Positions 16,486 through 25,345 of a stretch of DNA of 53,458 bases are shown here, in pieces. The notes under the pieces were generated by a model. It was not told the origin of the DNA. It saw nothing but the letters and a program-made list of their open reading frames with translations, and did no database searches. The translations under genes and the position numbers were made by a program. The first letter of the stretch is position 1. Each line of letters begins with the position of its first letter. The DNA comes from Pseudomonadota bacterium (GTDB lineage: Bacteria > Pseudomonadota > Gammaproteobacteria > Steroidobacterales > GCA-2729495): positions 1 to 53,458 of the forward strand of contig CAUJHF010000047.1 of the NCBI GenBank assembly GCA_963204745.1, written 5' to 3'.

Positions 16486-17837
16486 TGTCTGCGCCGGGGG
16501 GCAACACGGTTCCATCCCGGCCCGATCAGCCCTGGCCACGTCCGGCAGTGGCCTGGTATGCGCTCACCATTCTGGTCATTGCCTTCATCTTCTCGTTTAT
16601 CGACCGCATCATCCTCGCGATGCTTGTCGAGCCTCTCAAGCAGGATCTCGGCCTCACCGATACCGGGCTCGGTATTCTGCAGGGACTGGCATTTGCGGTG
16701 TTCTATGCGGCCGTTGGATTGCCGATCAGCCGCTTCGCCGACCGCTACAGTCGTCGCGCGATCATCGGCTGGGGGATCCTGCTGTGGAGCGTGATGACGG
16801 CGGTCTGCGGTCTGGCGCGGAACTTCTGGGAACTGTTTCTGGCGCGTGTGGGTGTGGGTGTGGGCGAGGCTGCGCTCTCGCCGGCTGCCTACTCGATGAT
16901 CGCCGACTATTTTCCGCGCGAGAAACTCGGCCGCGCAGTCGGCGTCTACCAGGCCGGTGCATTCTTCGGCGCCGGTTTGTCCTTCCTGGTTGGCGGGCTG
17001 GTGATACAGGCGGTCAATCGCGCCGGTGCCGTGAGCCTGCCGCTCATCGGTGCCGTTCGTCCCTGGCAGGTGGTGCTCTTCAGTGTCGGCCTGCCCGGGG
17101 TGCTGATTGCCTTGCTGATGCTGACGGTGCGTGAACCGGTGCGCCGCGGGACACTGGCCGGGCATGGTGCGGGCATTCCCTTTGGCACGGTGGTGCGCTA
17201 TGCGGTCCAGCGCTGGCGTGTCTTCGTGATGCACTTCATCGGCTTTGCATTGCTTGCCGTGCCGATCACCACGACGATCACCTGGGGTTTCAGTTATTTC
17301 GTCCGGGTGCTGGGGTTCAGCCCGCCGCAGGCGGCCCTGACCCTGGGCAGCATCCTGGTCGTGCTGTCGCCGCTCGGTGTCTACACCGGCGGATGGCTCG
17401 CCGATATGTTCCTGCAGCGCGGTTACCGTGACGGCACGCTGCGCGTGGGTCTGCTGGCGGCGATACTGCTGGTGCCGCTCAGTGCGCTTGCCACGACGAT
17501 CAGCACACCATCCGTGGCTGTGGCGCTGTTCTGTCCGCTCGTGTTTGTGGCCAGCCTGTCGATGGCGGTTGCCCCGGCGGCCCTCCAGGTCATCGCGCCC
17601 AACCAGATGCGTGCGCAAATCTCGGCCACCTGGATGCTGGTACTCAACCTGGTCACTGCAGGACTCGGTCCCACCGCGGTTGGCGTGATCACGGATTCGG
17701 TGTTTGGTGATCCGCTGGCAGTCGGGTCGTCCATGGCGCTGGTCAACTGCATCAGCGTGCCGATCGGGGCGCTCGCGTTGTGGGCGGCGCTCGCACCGTT
17801 TCGTCAGGCGGCCGTGGAGCAAGCGGCAGCCGGCTGA
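16485..17837 (+). CDS. MFS transporter (12-helix)
   Basis: A 450-residue major facilitator superfamily permease of the inner membrane. Twelve hydrophobic segments can be traced, beginning with WYALTILVIAFIFSFIDR. The conserved loop after helix 2 is seen as GLPISRFADRYSRR, close to the MFS G-x3-D-R/K-x-G-R-R pattern, and RVGVGVGEAALSPAAYSMI and FFGAGLSFLVGG follow. The overall look (IDRIILAMLVEPLK near helix 1) fits the spinster-like or aromatic-acid group often found beside catabolic genes, but the substrate is unknown. The start at 16485 overlaps the chaperone stop; a much longer open frame starting at 16254 runs through the chaperone gene and is not used. A TonB receptor gene follows 116 bases downstream. 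Confidence 0.92.
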   Translation: MSAPGGNTVPSRPDQPWPRPAVAWYALTILVIAFIFSFIDRIILAMLVEPLKQDLGLTDTGLGILQGLAFAVFYAAVGLPISRFADRYSRRAIIGWGILLWSVMTAVCGLARNFWELFLARVGVGVGEAALSPAAYSMIADYFPREKLGRAVGVYQAGAFFGAGLSFLVGGLVIQAVNRAGAVSLPLIGAVRPWQVVLFSVGLPGVLIALLMLTVREPVRRGTLAGHGAGIPFGTVVRYAVQRWRVFVMHFIGFALLAVPITTTITWGFSYFVRVLGFSPPQAALTLGSILVVLSPLGVYTGGWLADMFLQRGYRDGTLRVGLLAAILLVPLSALATTISTPSVAVALFCPLVFVASLSMAVAPAALQVIAPNQMRAQISATWMLVLNLVTAGLGPTAVGVITDSVFGDPLAVGSSMALVNCISVPIGALALWAALAPFRQAAVEQAAAG

Positions 17838-17953
17838 TACTTGGCGACGGAAGCGGTCTTTTCGTCGATTAGGCTTTGGGTTAGCATCGCGGCAAAGGGG
17901 GGCGTCCTGCTGGCTGGTCCGGTGGGCTTGCGTTCGGCGTTGTGGGGGGATTC

Positions 17954-20620
17954 ATGAGTTTTCAGTTGATGCGGCGCTCAACCGCGTGTGGCGTGTGCGC
18001 GCAAATTCTGCTGACGAGCCTTGCGCTGGGCCCTGTCTCGGCACTTCGGGCGCAGTCTCCCGGGCCGGATCCGGATGTGTCGGCCGGTGTTGCGGAAATC
18101 GTCGTGACCGCACGCAAACGCGAGGAAAGCCTGCAGAATGTGCCGCTGTCGATTGCCGCGTTCAGCGCCGAGCAACTGCAGGGGCGTGGCCTGAACAGCG
18201 ACTACGATATCGCCAATTTCACGGTCGGTTTCCGGACCCTGCAGCAGACTGGTCGCGATATCGACCGGCCGACGATTCGCGGCATGGGCGCGCCGGTGAG
18301 TCGCGGTGAGCCAAATGCTTCGTACTTTATCGATGGCGTATTCGTGTCGGGCAGTATTTCCACTGCAGTGACGGGCGCCGTTGAACGGGTGGAGGTATTG
18401 CGTGGACCGCAATCGGCGCAGTTTGGCCGGGCCACGTTCTCCGGTGCGGTGAACTATGTCACCAGGAGTCCCACGGATATCTTCAACGCTGAAATCAACA
18501 GCCGCGCCGGTACCCACGATGACTACGGCCTGAGTGGCTGGGCCAGTGGTCCGATCGGCGACAGCACGTTTTCATATCTCGTCTCCGGCAGCTGGTCGCA
18601 ATACGGCGGCCAGTGGCGCAACGAGTTGCAGGCAGACCAGGCTGGCTACGACTCCGATCCGCGCGCGCCACTGACGCGCCCGCCCAACCTGTTTCTGGAT
18701 AATGCGCCCCAGCAGGCGGATAACACCCGCCTTGGCGCGGAGAAAACCGGCGACGTGCTCGGCAAGCTGGTCTGGCGTCCGGTTGACGGGACCGAAGTGA
18801 CCCTCAAATACAATTTCACCAAGAGCGACGATTCGCATTTCCCCAATCTGCTCGCCACCGAGCTGAACTGCAATTTGCCGTATGCGGGCACGGAGGGCGA
18901 GCCCTGGTTCGCCACCACCAATGGCGATTATTGTGGCAAGTGGACTGCCGCAGGGCGGGTGAACCGCATCAACCTGCCGGATATCCGCGAAGGTATTACC
19001 TACCGGAACGCCGACGAGCTGCCGACGCCGGATGATCCGCATCCCGAAGATTATTCGATTGCAGGTACCGAGCCGGGCACTTTTCGTACGCAGAATCGCG
19101 TGCTGTTCGAGTACGCGCAGGATATCGGCGGGTTCTCGCTGACCACCCGTGGTGCCTGGAACAAGGACGATTTCCAGCAGCTTTTCGATCTCGACCATAC
19201 CGAGACACGTGCGATCTGGGGCCTGTTCCATTTCGACAACCGGCGCGACATCGAGGACAAGTCGCTTGAGGTGCGTCTGGATTCGCCGGGCGATGAGCCG
19301 GTGCGTTACAGCCTCGGGGTTTACTGGTATGACCAGGATCGCGAGAACCGGCAGCGCAGCTACCCGGGTCCTGCTGTCGCGCTTAACAATTTCTTTATTG
19401 AAGGCGGCCCCGTTACCACGGATTTTCCGCCCTCGACATTCGTTGACGTAACCAACAAGGCGTTGTTTGGCAGCGTCGAGTTTGACCTTGCCGAGCAGTG
19501 GACCCTGGCGCTGGAAGGGCGCTATGCGAAGGACGAAAAATCCCTGGCTGGCGGATCTCTGGGCACGTGCGCGGGCAGTCCGTCGGTGTGTACGCCGGAT
19601 CAGGTCGACCTGAGTTTCAGCAATTTCACGCCACGCATAACCCTGCGCTACCAGGTGACCGAAGAGCTGATGACCTATTTCCTGGCTGCCAAGGGCAACA
19701 AGCCAGGCGATTTCAACAGCGAGTTCTTTCGCGCGGGCAACGATCCCGGAGCGACGAATGCGGGGCTGAGCGGCTGTGTACCGTCAGTTCCGGAGCTGGT
19801 TGAGCCCTGTCAGGGGACATCCCTGGCCGTCGTCAAGGAGGAAGAGCAGTGGACCTATGAAGCGGGGATCAAGGCAACCTGGCTAGACCGCCGCCTGAGC
19901 ACCAATCTGGCTGCGTACTACATCGACTGGCAAAACCAGGGACTGTTCACTCCCATCAGGATCCTGCAGACCAGTGGCAGCTATCTGACCACAACGGTGA
20001 TTACCAACGCCGGACAGTCTGAAGTAAAAGGTCTTGAGCTCGAGACCTCGTTTCGCGTCACCGACAATTTCACGCTGATTGCCAACTATGGCTACACCGA
20101 TTCGCGCTACATGGAAGGTTTTGATCCCGCGCTGTTTGACTCGACAGGTGATGGCGATATTTCGCACAAGCGTGTGCCGGGCGTGCCGAAGCACACGCTG
20201 ATTCTCGGTGCCAACGTGACGGCCAGCCTGTCTTCTGACCTTGATCTGTTCATTACCCCGGACCTCGTCGTCAACAGCAAGCGCTACACGCAGGCGGGCA
20301 ACTTTTCATGGATCGGCCAGGAGACGACGCTCAATCTGCGTGCCGGCCTCCAGTCGGAACACTGGACCCTGACGACCTATGTGCGCAATCTGACCGACGA
20401 CGATACCCCGGTCGCGGTGCTTGATTTCTTCAATTTCGGCAGCGTGGACATACAGCCGCTCAGGGATGCCGGCCTGATCGATGTTTACGGTAATCTGCGC
20501 AATTCGCCGGTCACCGGCGATAACACCGCGGATGCAAATAATGCCAAGGATCCGCGGCTTTACGGCATAAACCCCAAGCGGGGCCGTGATGTGGGTGTGG
20601 AGATCCAGTATCGCTTTTGA
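17954..20620 (+). CDS. TonB-dependent outer-membrane receptor
   Basis: An 888-residue TonB-dependent receptor. A signal peptide (about residues 1-34, ending SALRAQ) is followed by a region with a TonB box-like segment, AEIVVTARKREESLQNVP. The plug domain covers about 50-170, with RVEVLRGPQSAQFGRATFSGAVNYVT as landmark, and a 22-strand barrel follows and closes with a terminal Phe (EIQYRF), the usual outer-membrane assembly signal. Start ATG at 17954 has a G-rich ribosome site (GGGGGGA); a GTG 12 bases earlier is possible. The VVTARKREESLQNVP form is typical of receptors in sphingomonads and related gammaproteobacteria that take up large organic compounds as well as siderophores. Position before a nitrilase-fold gene and other enzymes suggests substrate uptake for catabolism. 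Confidence 0.95.
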   Translation: MSFQLMRRSTACGVCAQILLTSLALGPVSALRAQSPGPDPDVSAGVAEIVVTARKREESLQNVPLSIAAFSAEQLQGRGLNSDYDIANFTVGFRTLQQTGRDIDRPTIRGMGAPVSRGEPNASYFIDGVFVSGSISTAVTGAVERVEVLRGPQSAQFGRATFSGAVNYVTRSPTDIFNAEINSRAGTHDDYGLSGWASGPIGDSTFSYLVSGSWSQYGGQWRNELQADQAGYDSDPRAPLTRPPNLFLDNAPQQADNTRLGAEKTGDVLGKLVWRPVDGTEVTLKYNFTKSDDSHFPNLLATELNCNLPYAGTEGEPWFATTNGDYCGKWTAAGRVNRINLPDIREGITYRNADELPTPDDPHPEDYSIAGTEPGTFRTQNRVLFEYAQDIGGFSLTTRGAWNKDDFQQLFDLDHTETRAIWGLFHFDNRRDIEDKSLEVRLDSPGDEPVRYSLGVYWYDQDRENRQRSYPGPAVALNNFFIEGGPVTTDFPPSTFVDVTNKALFGSVEFDLAEQWTLALEGRYAKDEKSLAGGSLGTCAGSPSVCTPDQVDLSFSNFTPRITLRYQVTEELMTYFLAAKGNKPGDFNSEFFRAGNDPGATNAGLSGCVPSVPELVEPCQGTSLAVVKEEEQWTYEAGIKATWLDRRLSTNLAAYYIDWQNQGLFTPIRILQTSGSYLTTTVITNAGQSEVKGLELETSFRVTDNFTLIANYGYTDSRYMEGFDPALFDSTGDGDISHKRVPGVPKHTLILGANVTASLSSDLDLFITPDLVVNSKRYTQAGNFSWIGQETTLNLRAGLQSEHWTLTTYVRNLTDDDTPVAVLDFFNFGSVDIQPLRDAGLIDVYGNLRNSPVTGDNTADANNAKDPRLYGINPKRGRDVGVEIQYRF

Positions 20621-20712
20621 GCGATTTGGTCCGTTGTCCGCGTGTTGCGCGGCTGCTGGCCCGGATTGTATTACCATCTGTCCCCACACTGTTTTCCTGA
20701 TGGAGATATTCG

Positions 20713-21771
20713 ATGACTGAATCCGCCACGCCCATGGTCCGCGCCGACGGTACCTACGCCACCGTGGCACTGCGCCAGGAAGCGATCACCGCCACGGCAG
20801 TGCAGACCCGCGTGCTTGGCGTCGATGGCGCCAATCCGGCGCCTGATATCCGGCGCAATCTCGACTATTTCCTCGAATGCATCGATATCGCCCAGGGCTT
20901 TGGCGGCCGCAGCGATCTGCTGCTGTTCCATGAGTTTCCGATTACCGGTTTCTCCGACTGGACGCGCGACCAGCACTACAACCTGGCGATTGAGGTTCCC
21001 GGTCCGGAAACCGAACTGGTGGCGCAGCGCGCAAAGAAATACAACTGTTACATCGTGTTCGGCACCTATGCAAAGGACCCGAAGAACTGGCCGGGTCATA
21101 TTCTCCATCTGATGGTGATGGCGAAGCCGGACGGGTCGATCGTCACGCACTGGAAGCAGCGCAATGTGCGCGGCATGTTCCCCGGTGGCGAGCTGTACAC
21201 CTCGGTGATCTACGACGTTTACGACCGCTTCGTCGAGATGTATGGCATCGATGCGGTGATTCCGGTCGAGCGCACCGATATCGGCAACATCGCGATGTCA
21301 GCGGTGCAGTTCGAGCCGGAGCTGTTTCGCTGCATGGCTTTCAAGGGTGCCGAGCTGATCTGTCGTGTCGCAACCGGCGGTTTCGAATTCGACGATATGC
21401 GGCTGACCTCCTACCACAACAGTCTGTACACGCTGATCGCCAACAACTGCGTGAACAGCGGCGAGCGCAACCCGGGCTTCTTCGATGACCAGGCGCACGG
21501 CGGGCCGGGTCGCTCGGCGATCTTCGGGCCGAGGGGCGTGGAGCTGTGCAAGGCCGGGCCATTCGAGACCAAGGTCTCGGCGCGCATTCCCATCGGCGAG
21601 TTCCGGCAGCGGCACCGCATTCCCGATCTGCACATGCACCTGTACCGGCCGGTTCTGGACCAGTACCAGGAGCGCTACGCACCAGGGGGCTACATCGACT
21701 ATATTCCCAAGGACAAACGCGATGCCTTCCGCTATTTCCAGGAACGTTCGCGCTGGACCCACTATTGGTAG
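20713..21771 (+). CDS. Nitrilase-superfamily protein with catalytic Cys replaced by Ser
   Basis: A 352-residue carbon-nitrogen hydrolase-fold protein, closest in appearance to the aliphatic amidase/formamidase branch. The Glu of the catalytic triad is in LLFHEFPITGF (Glu74) and the Lys in THWKQRNVRG (Lys148), with a further Glu160 in FPGGE. The third block, normally I-C-D-D-G-N-Y-P-E, reads NIAMSAVQFEPELFRCMAFKG; alignment on the conserved P-E and KGAEL puts Ser196 (codon TCA) at the nucleophile position. Cys207 matches a second, non-catalytic Cys of AmiE. So it may be inactive, use Ser, or bind ligand only. GGAG precedes the ATG. TetR follows 10 bases later, and the TonB receptor lies 92 bases upstream. 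Cytosolic, no signal peptide. Confidence 0.88.
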   Translation: MTESATPMVRADGTYATVALRQEAITATAVQTRVLGVDGANPAPDIRRNLDYFLECIDIAQGFGGRSDLLLFHEFPITGFSDWTRDQHYNLAIEVPGPETELVAQRAKKYNCYIVFGTYAKDPKNWPGHILHLMVMAKPDGSIVTHWKQRNVRGMFPGGELYTSVIYDVYDRFVEMYGIDAVIPVERTDIGNIAMSAVQFEPELFRCMAFKGAELICRVATGGFEFDDMRLTSYHNSLYTLIANNCVNSGERNPGFFDDQAHGGPGRSAIFGPRGVELCKAGPFETKVSARIPIGEFRQRHRIPDLHMHLYRPVLDQYQERYAPGGYIDYIPKDKRDAFRYFQERSRWTHYW

Positions 21772-21781
21772 CAGAGGTGAA

Positions 21782-22498
21782 GTGGTTACCGCACGCAGCA
21801 AGCTGACCCCCACCAGTGAACGCACCCGCGAGCAGCTGATCCTTGCTGGCGAGCGGCTGTTTGCCCAGCACGGGCTGGACTGCGTTTCGCTGCGGCAGAT
21901 CAACAGTGCGGCCGGGCAGCGAAACTCCTCGGCTGCCCACTATCACTTCGGGTCCAAGGACGCGCTGGTCCAGGCGATTCACGAATACCGCGGTGAGCGG
22001 ATCAACGAGCGACGCCGCGCCATGCTGGCGCATATGTCTGCACACGACAAGGCGCTGGTGCGGCCCCTGATCAAGGCGCTGGTCTATCCGATCGTTGCGG
22101 AGATCGAGGAGGCGGAGGGGGGCGGCAACTTCATCATTTTCCTGTCCCAGCTCTACAGCAGTCCGGCGCTCGACCTCATCAACATGTGGCGTAGTCACCT
22201 GAGCGAAAGTGTCGGCGATGTTTATCAGCAGTTGCGCTGCGTGCTGCCGGATATTCCCGAAGAACTGGCCGGCATGCGTTTCGGGCTGATGTGGGTTGCC
22301 ATGATCAATACACTGGCCAACCGGCAGCGCCTGAAAGTGGTCAGGGGCGAGGAGCCCGCCGTTACCCGCTCCCTGCCCGTGCTGTTCGTCAGTAACGTGA
22401 TCGATATGCTGTGCGGTGCGGCCGCAGCGCCCCTGTCAGCCGACACCGAGGCCGAGCTGCGGGAGCTTCGTGCCGCGGCAAGCCGGCAGTCAGCCTAG
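21782..22498 (+). CDS. TetR-family transcriptional regulator
   Basis: A 238-residue one-component repressor-type regulator. The N-terminal helix-turn-helix occupies about residues 13-60: SERTREQLILAGERLFAQHG, then VSLRQINSAAG and SSAAHYHFGSKDALVQAI, the standard TetR pattern ending in YYHF-x-K. The remainder is an all-helical ligand and dimerisation domain with no close family I can name. The GTG at 21782 is chosen because AGAGGTG lies just upstream and the HTH starts soon after; a longer open frame upstream overlaps the nitrilase gene. It is 10 bases after the nitrilase stop, so it likely controls that gene and its neighbours. No clear operator palindrome was found upstream of 20713. Confidence 0.93.
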   Translation: MVTARSKLTPTSERTREQLILAGERLFAQHGLDCVSLRQINSAAGQRNSSAAHYHFGSKDALVQAIHEYRGERINERRRAMLAHMSAHDKALVRPLIKALVYPIVAEIEEAEGGGNFIIFLSQLYSSPALDLINMWRSHLSESVGDVYQQLRCVLPDIPEELAGMRFGLMWVAMINTLANRQRLKVVRGEEPAVTRSLPVLFVSNVIDMLCGAAAAPLSADTEAELRELRAAASRQSA

Positions 22499-22512
22499 GA
22501 ACGGCTACCCCT

Positions 22513-23319
22513 TTACAGCCCGTGCAGGCTGAGCGGGTCCGGGCGGGTCAACAGCGAAAGCAGCAGCCGGCGCAGGAAGACGCCGGGCGGCAGCCGGTCG
22601 ATCGGGCCTTTGCCTTGCAGGATCTGTTCCACCAGCCATGGCGTGGCTGCTTCCGGCGAGTCGGCGATCGCATTCATCACCCAGCGGATTTTCTGCCACC
22701 GGGCTTCGCCAATGCGTTCGCGGATGCGGCGGTTCTCCTCGATGGTCATCGGTGTCAGCACGAAACCGGGGTTCAGCCAGTTGACGCGTACCGGGCAGTC
22801 GCCGAGTTCCTTCGCCGTGGATTCACTGAAGTAGCGCGCGGCAACCTTGGTGGTTCCATAGACGGTGAGATCCTTCTGCTTGCGCCCGTCGTAACCAAAA
22901 CCCACCGTGTTGTAGATGGCGCCGCCACCTTGTCGCAGCATTCCGGCCAGTGCAACCCGGGTGCCATGCATCAGCCCCTTCAGGTTGACGTCTAGCGCAC
23001 GGTCGATCCAGTCGGGGGGCACGGCGTCGAGCCGGATCACCGGCGGGCCGACACCGGCGTTGTTGAGCCAGAGATCGACGCGTCCGAAGCGCGCGACAGT
23101 GGCGTCCCACAGTTTCTGCAACTGCTCGCGCTGGCCGACGTCGCACGGCTGGCTGGCAACGAGTTGCGGCATGCCGAGCCTGCTCGCTGCCGCAACAAGC
23201 CGCTCGCCGGGCAAATCCGAGAGCATGACGCTGCATCCGCGGGCCGCGAATGCCTGGGCCAGACCGTAGCCGATGCCGCTCGCGCTGCCGGTGATGACGA
23301 CTACAGGCGTCTGCTGCAT
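22513..23319 (-). CDS. SDR-family oxidoreductase with atypical active site
   Basis: A 268-residue short-chain dehydrogenase/reductase. The Rossmann nucleotide motif is TGSASGIG at residues 11-18 with Asp35-region SDLPGER suggesting NAD(H), and WLNNAGVG is the NNAG block. The catalytic Tyr and Lys are in VYGTTKVA (Y-x3-K), but the block that usually supplies Ser (N-I-S-S) reads YNTVGFGYDG, with no Ser at the expected place. NYC1/NOL-type and some other divergent SDRs show a similar replacement, so activity may still exist. It is the second gene after DUF1330 on the minus strand, 31 bases apart, and converges with tetR 14 bases away. Substrate unknown. Confidence 0.9.
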   Translation of the reverse strand: MQQTPVVVITGSASGIGYGLAQAFAARGCSVMLSDLPGERLVAAASRLGMPQLVASQPCDVGQREQLQKLWDATVARFGRVDLWLNNAGVGPPVIRLDAVPPDWIDRALDVNLKGLMHGTRVALAGMLRQGGGAIYNTVGFGYDGRKQKDLTVYGTTKVAARYFSESTAKELGDCPVRVNWLNPGFVLTPMTIEENRRIRERIGEARWQKIRWVMNAIADSPEAATPWLVEQILQGKGPIDRLPPGVFLRRLLLSLLTRPDPLSLHGL

Positions 23320-23350
23320 GACGGTGTTGCGGGCTTACGGGCGCGCCGGT

Positions 23351-23668
23351 CTAGGCCGGCAGGCTGACGGGTGGCCCGTCCACGATCAGTACCTGAAAGC
23401 GCCCGGTGCCTTCGCGCAGCATCTTGGCCTGCTGATACTCGGCTGAGTTCCAGAAGCGCAGCGCATGTTCCCGGCTCGGCCACTGGGAAACCAGCGCGCC
23501 GGGATGGTCGCACCAGCCGCCTTCCAGAAAAGTACCGCCGGCGCCCCGCAGCAGATAATGCCCGCCGAACTGTTTTACGAGTGCGGGAACCACACTGGCG
23601 TAGTCGGCCAGAAAGCGTTCGCGATCGTTCAGGTCGGCGAGGACGATCATGTAGCAGCATTGGGTCAT
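23351..23668 (-). CDS. DUF1330 family protein
   Basis: A 105-residue cytosolic protein with the dimeric alpha/beta-barrel look of DUF1330. Characteristic stretches are YMIVLADLNDRERFLADYAS, a central GGHYLLRGAG, the LVSQWPSREHALRFWNS block and YQQAKMLREG. Members are often found near catabolic enzymes, but no general biochemical role is established. It precedes the SDR gene on the same strand and is divergent from the dehydratase-like gene at 23824, so the two may share a control region of about 155 bases. Start ATG has only a weak ribosome site. Confidence 0.9.
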   Translation of the reverse strand: MTQCCYMIVLADLNDRERFLADYASVVPALVKQFGGHYLLRGAGGTFLEGGWCDHPGALVSQWPSREHALRFWNSAEYQQAKMLREGTGRFQVLIVDGPPVSLPA

Positions 23669-23823
23669 GACAGTGTTCTGCCTGGCGTCTGGACTCAGTT
23701 TAGCGATGCCGTTCGCGCAACGTGCGCGGTGCAGACAGGATGCTACAGTACGAGGGTCCGGTCTGCATGTTCTGGCATGGTAGCGACCGGCTGTCTGAAA
23801 CCCGATTCCGGAGTGAGCAGCGA

Positions 23824-25338
23824 GTGAGAAAGCCGATTCGCAGTGCAGATGATTACATCGCCAGCCTTCGTGGGCGGCAGTTGCGCGTGTTCCTGTTTGG
23901 CGAACTTGTACCCGAACCGGTCGACCATCCGCTGATCCGGCCGTCGATCAATGCCGTCGCCGAAACATACGATCTGGCTGTCCGTAATCCGGAACTCGGC
24001 ACCGCGGTCTCTCCCTATACCGGTGAACGCATCAATCGTTTCCTGCATGTAGCCGGCAGTGCTCATGATCTGGTCATGCAGAACAAGATGCAGCGGCGCC
24101 TCGGTCAGCTGACCGGCACCTGTTTTCAGCGCTGTGTAGGTATGGATGCAATCAACGCCCTGCATTCGGTAACCCTGGAAATCGACGCGGCGCACGGTAC
24201 CGGATACCACCCGCGCTTCGTTTCATTCGTCACCGAGATGCAGCGCGCCGGTTATGTGATCGGCGGTGCGATGACCGATGCGAAGGGTGACCGCAGCAAG
24301 GCACCGCACGAGCAGGCCGACCCCGACATGTTCGTGCACGTCAGCCGGCGTACGGATGAGGGTGTTTACATCCGCGGAGCGAAAGCACACCAGACCGGCT
24401 GCATCAATTCGCACTGGCTGCTGGTCATGCCGACCATGCGGCTGGGTCCGGCCGACGAGGACTATGCGATCGTCGGCGCCGTACCGGTCGATGCTCCCGG
24501 TATCACCTATATCTATGGTCGCCAGTCCTGCGATACGCGCAGCATGGAGGGCGGCGATATCGATCCGGGCAACCGGAAGTTCGGCGGCCAGGAAGCGATG
24601 ATCATCTTCGACGAGGTGTTCATCCCCTGGGAGCGGGTATTCATGGACCGTGAAACCGGCTTCGCGGCAATGCTGGTTGAGCGGTTTACCAGTTATCACC
24701 GGCGCAGCTACGTCTGCAAGTCCGGGGTCGGCGACGTGCTGATCGGTGCGGCGGCGACCATCGCCGAATTCAATGGCGTGGAGAAGGCTTCACATGTTCG
24801 CGACAAACTCGTCGAGATGACGCATCTCAACGAGACCATCTACGCAACCGGTATTGCGGCCAGCTATCAGGCGCATGCGCTCAAGTCGGGGGTCTATATC
24901 TGCGACGACATGCTGGCCAATGTATGCAAGCATCACGTGACGCGATTCCCCTATGAAATCAGCCGCCTGGCACAGGATCTTGCCGGCGGTCTGATGGTGA
25001 CGCAGCCCTCCGAGCAGGATCTCAACCACCCGGAGATCGGCGCACTCATGCGCAAGTATCTGCAGGGGCGGGCGGATATCCCGACCGAGGATCGGCTGCG
25101 TATCCTGCGGCTGATCGAGAACATGACGCTCGGACGCAATGCCGTCGGCTATCTGACTGAATCCCTGCACGGCGCGGGTTCACCCCAGGCGCAGCGCGTG
25201 CAGATCCTCCGGCAGATGCAGCTCGACTTCAAGAAAGATCTCGCGAAGGCGCTTGCCGGAATCGGGTCGGGCGACGAGGTGGCGGCGGAGTTCGTCGACT
25301 ATATGGCGCGGGTCTTCACACAATCATCTGACGGGTAG
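23824..25338 (+). CDS. 4-hydroxybutyryl-CoA dehydratase / 4-hydroxyphenylacetate 3-hydroxylase family protein
   Basis: A 504-residue flavoprotein of the HpaB/AbfD family. Residues that bind the [4Fe-4S] cluster in clostridial 4-hydroxybutyryl-CoA dehydratase (Cys99, Cys103, His292, Cys299) have clear counterparts: Cys100 and Cys104 in TGTCFQRCVG, His292 and Cys298 in YHRRSYVCKSG. The loop between His and the last Cys is one residue shorter than I recall for AbfD. The block TESLHGAGSPQAQ near 445-457 is also AbfD-like. This argues for a dehydratase or isomerase acting on a CoA thioester rather than a phenol hydroxylase, which lacks these cysteines. I chose the GTG at 23824 with GGAG upstream; ATGs at 23740 and 23767 are in frame but add unlike residues. 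An NnrU-like gene follows 7 bases later. Confidence 0.87.
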   Translation: MRKPIRSADDYIASLRGRQLRVFLFGELVPEPVDHPLIRPSINAVAETYDLAVRNPELGTAVSPYTGERINRFLHVAGSAHDLVMQNKMQRRLGQLTGTCFQRCVGMDAINALHSVTLEIDAAHGTGYHPRFVSFVTEMQRAGYVIGGAMTDAKGDRSKAPHEQADPDMFVHVSRRTDEGVYIRGAKAHQTGCINSHWLLVMPTMRLGPADEDYAIVGAVPVDAPGITYIYGRQSCDTRSMEGGDIDPGNRKFGGQEAMIIFDEVFIPWERVFMDRETGFAAMLVERFTSYHRRSYVCKSGVGDVLIGAAATIAEFNGVEKASHVRDKLVEMTHLNETIYATGIAASYQAHALKSGVYICDDMLANVCKHHVTRFPYEISRLAQDLAGGLMVTQPSEQDLNHPEIGALMRKYLQGRADIPTEDRLRILRLIENMTLGRNAVGYLTESLHGAGSPQAQRVQILRQMQLDFKKDLAKALAGIGSGDEVAAEFVDYMARVFTQSSDG

Positions 25339-25345
25339 TCTGGCA

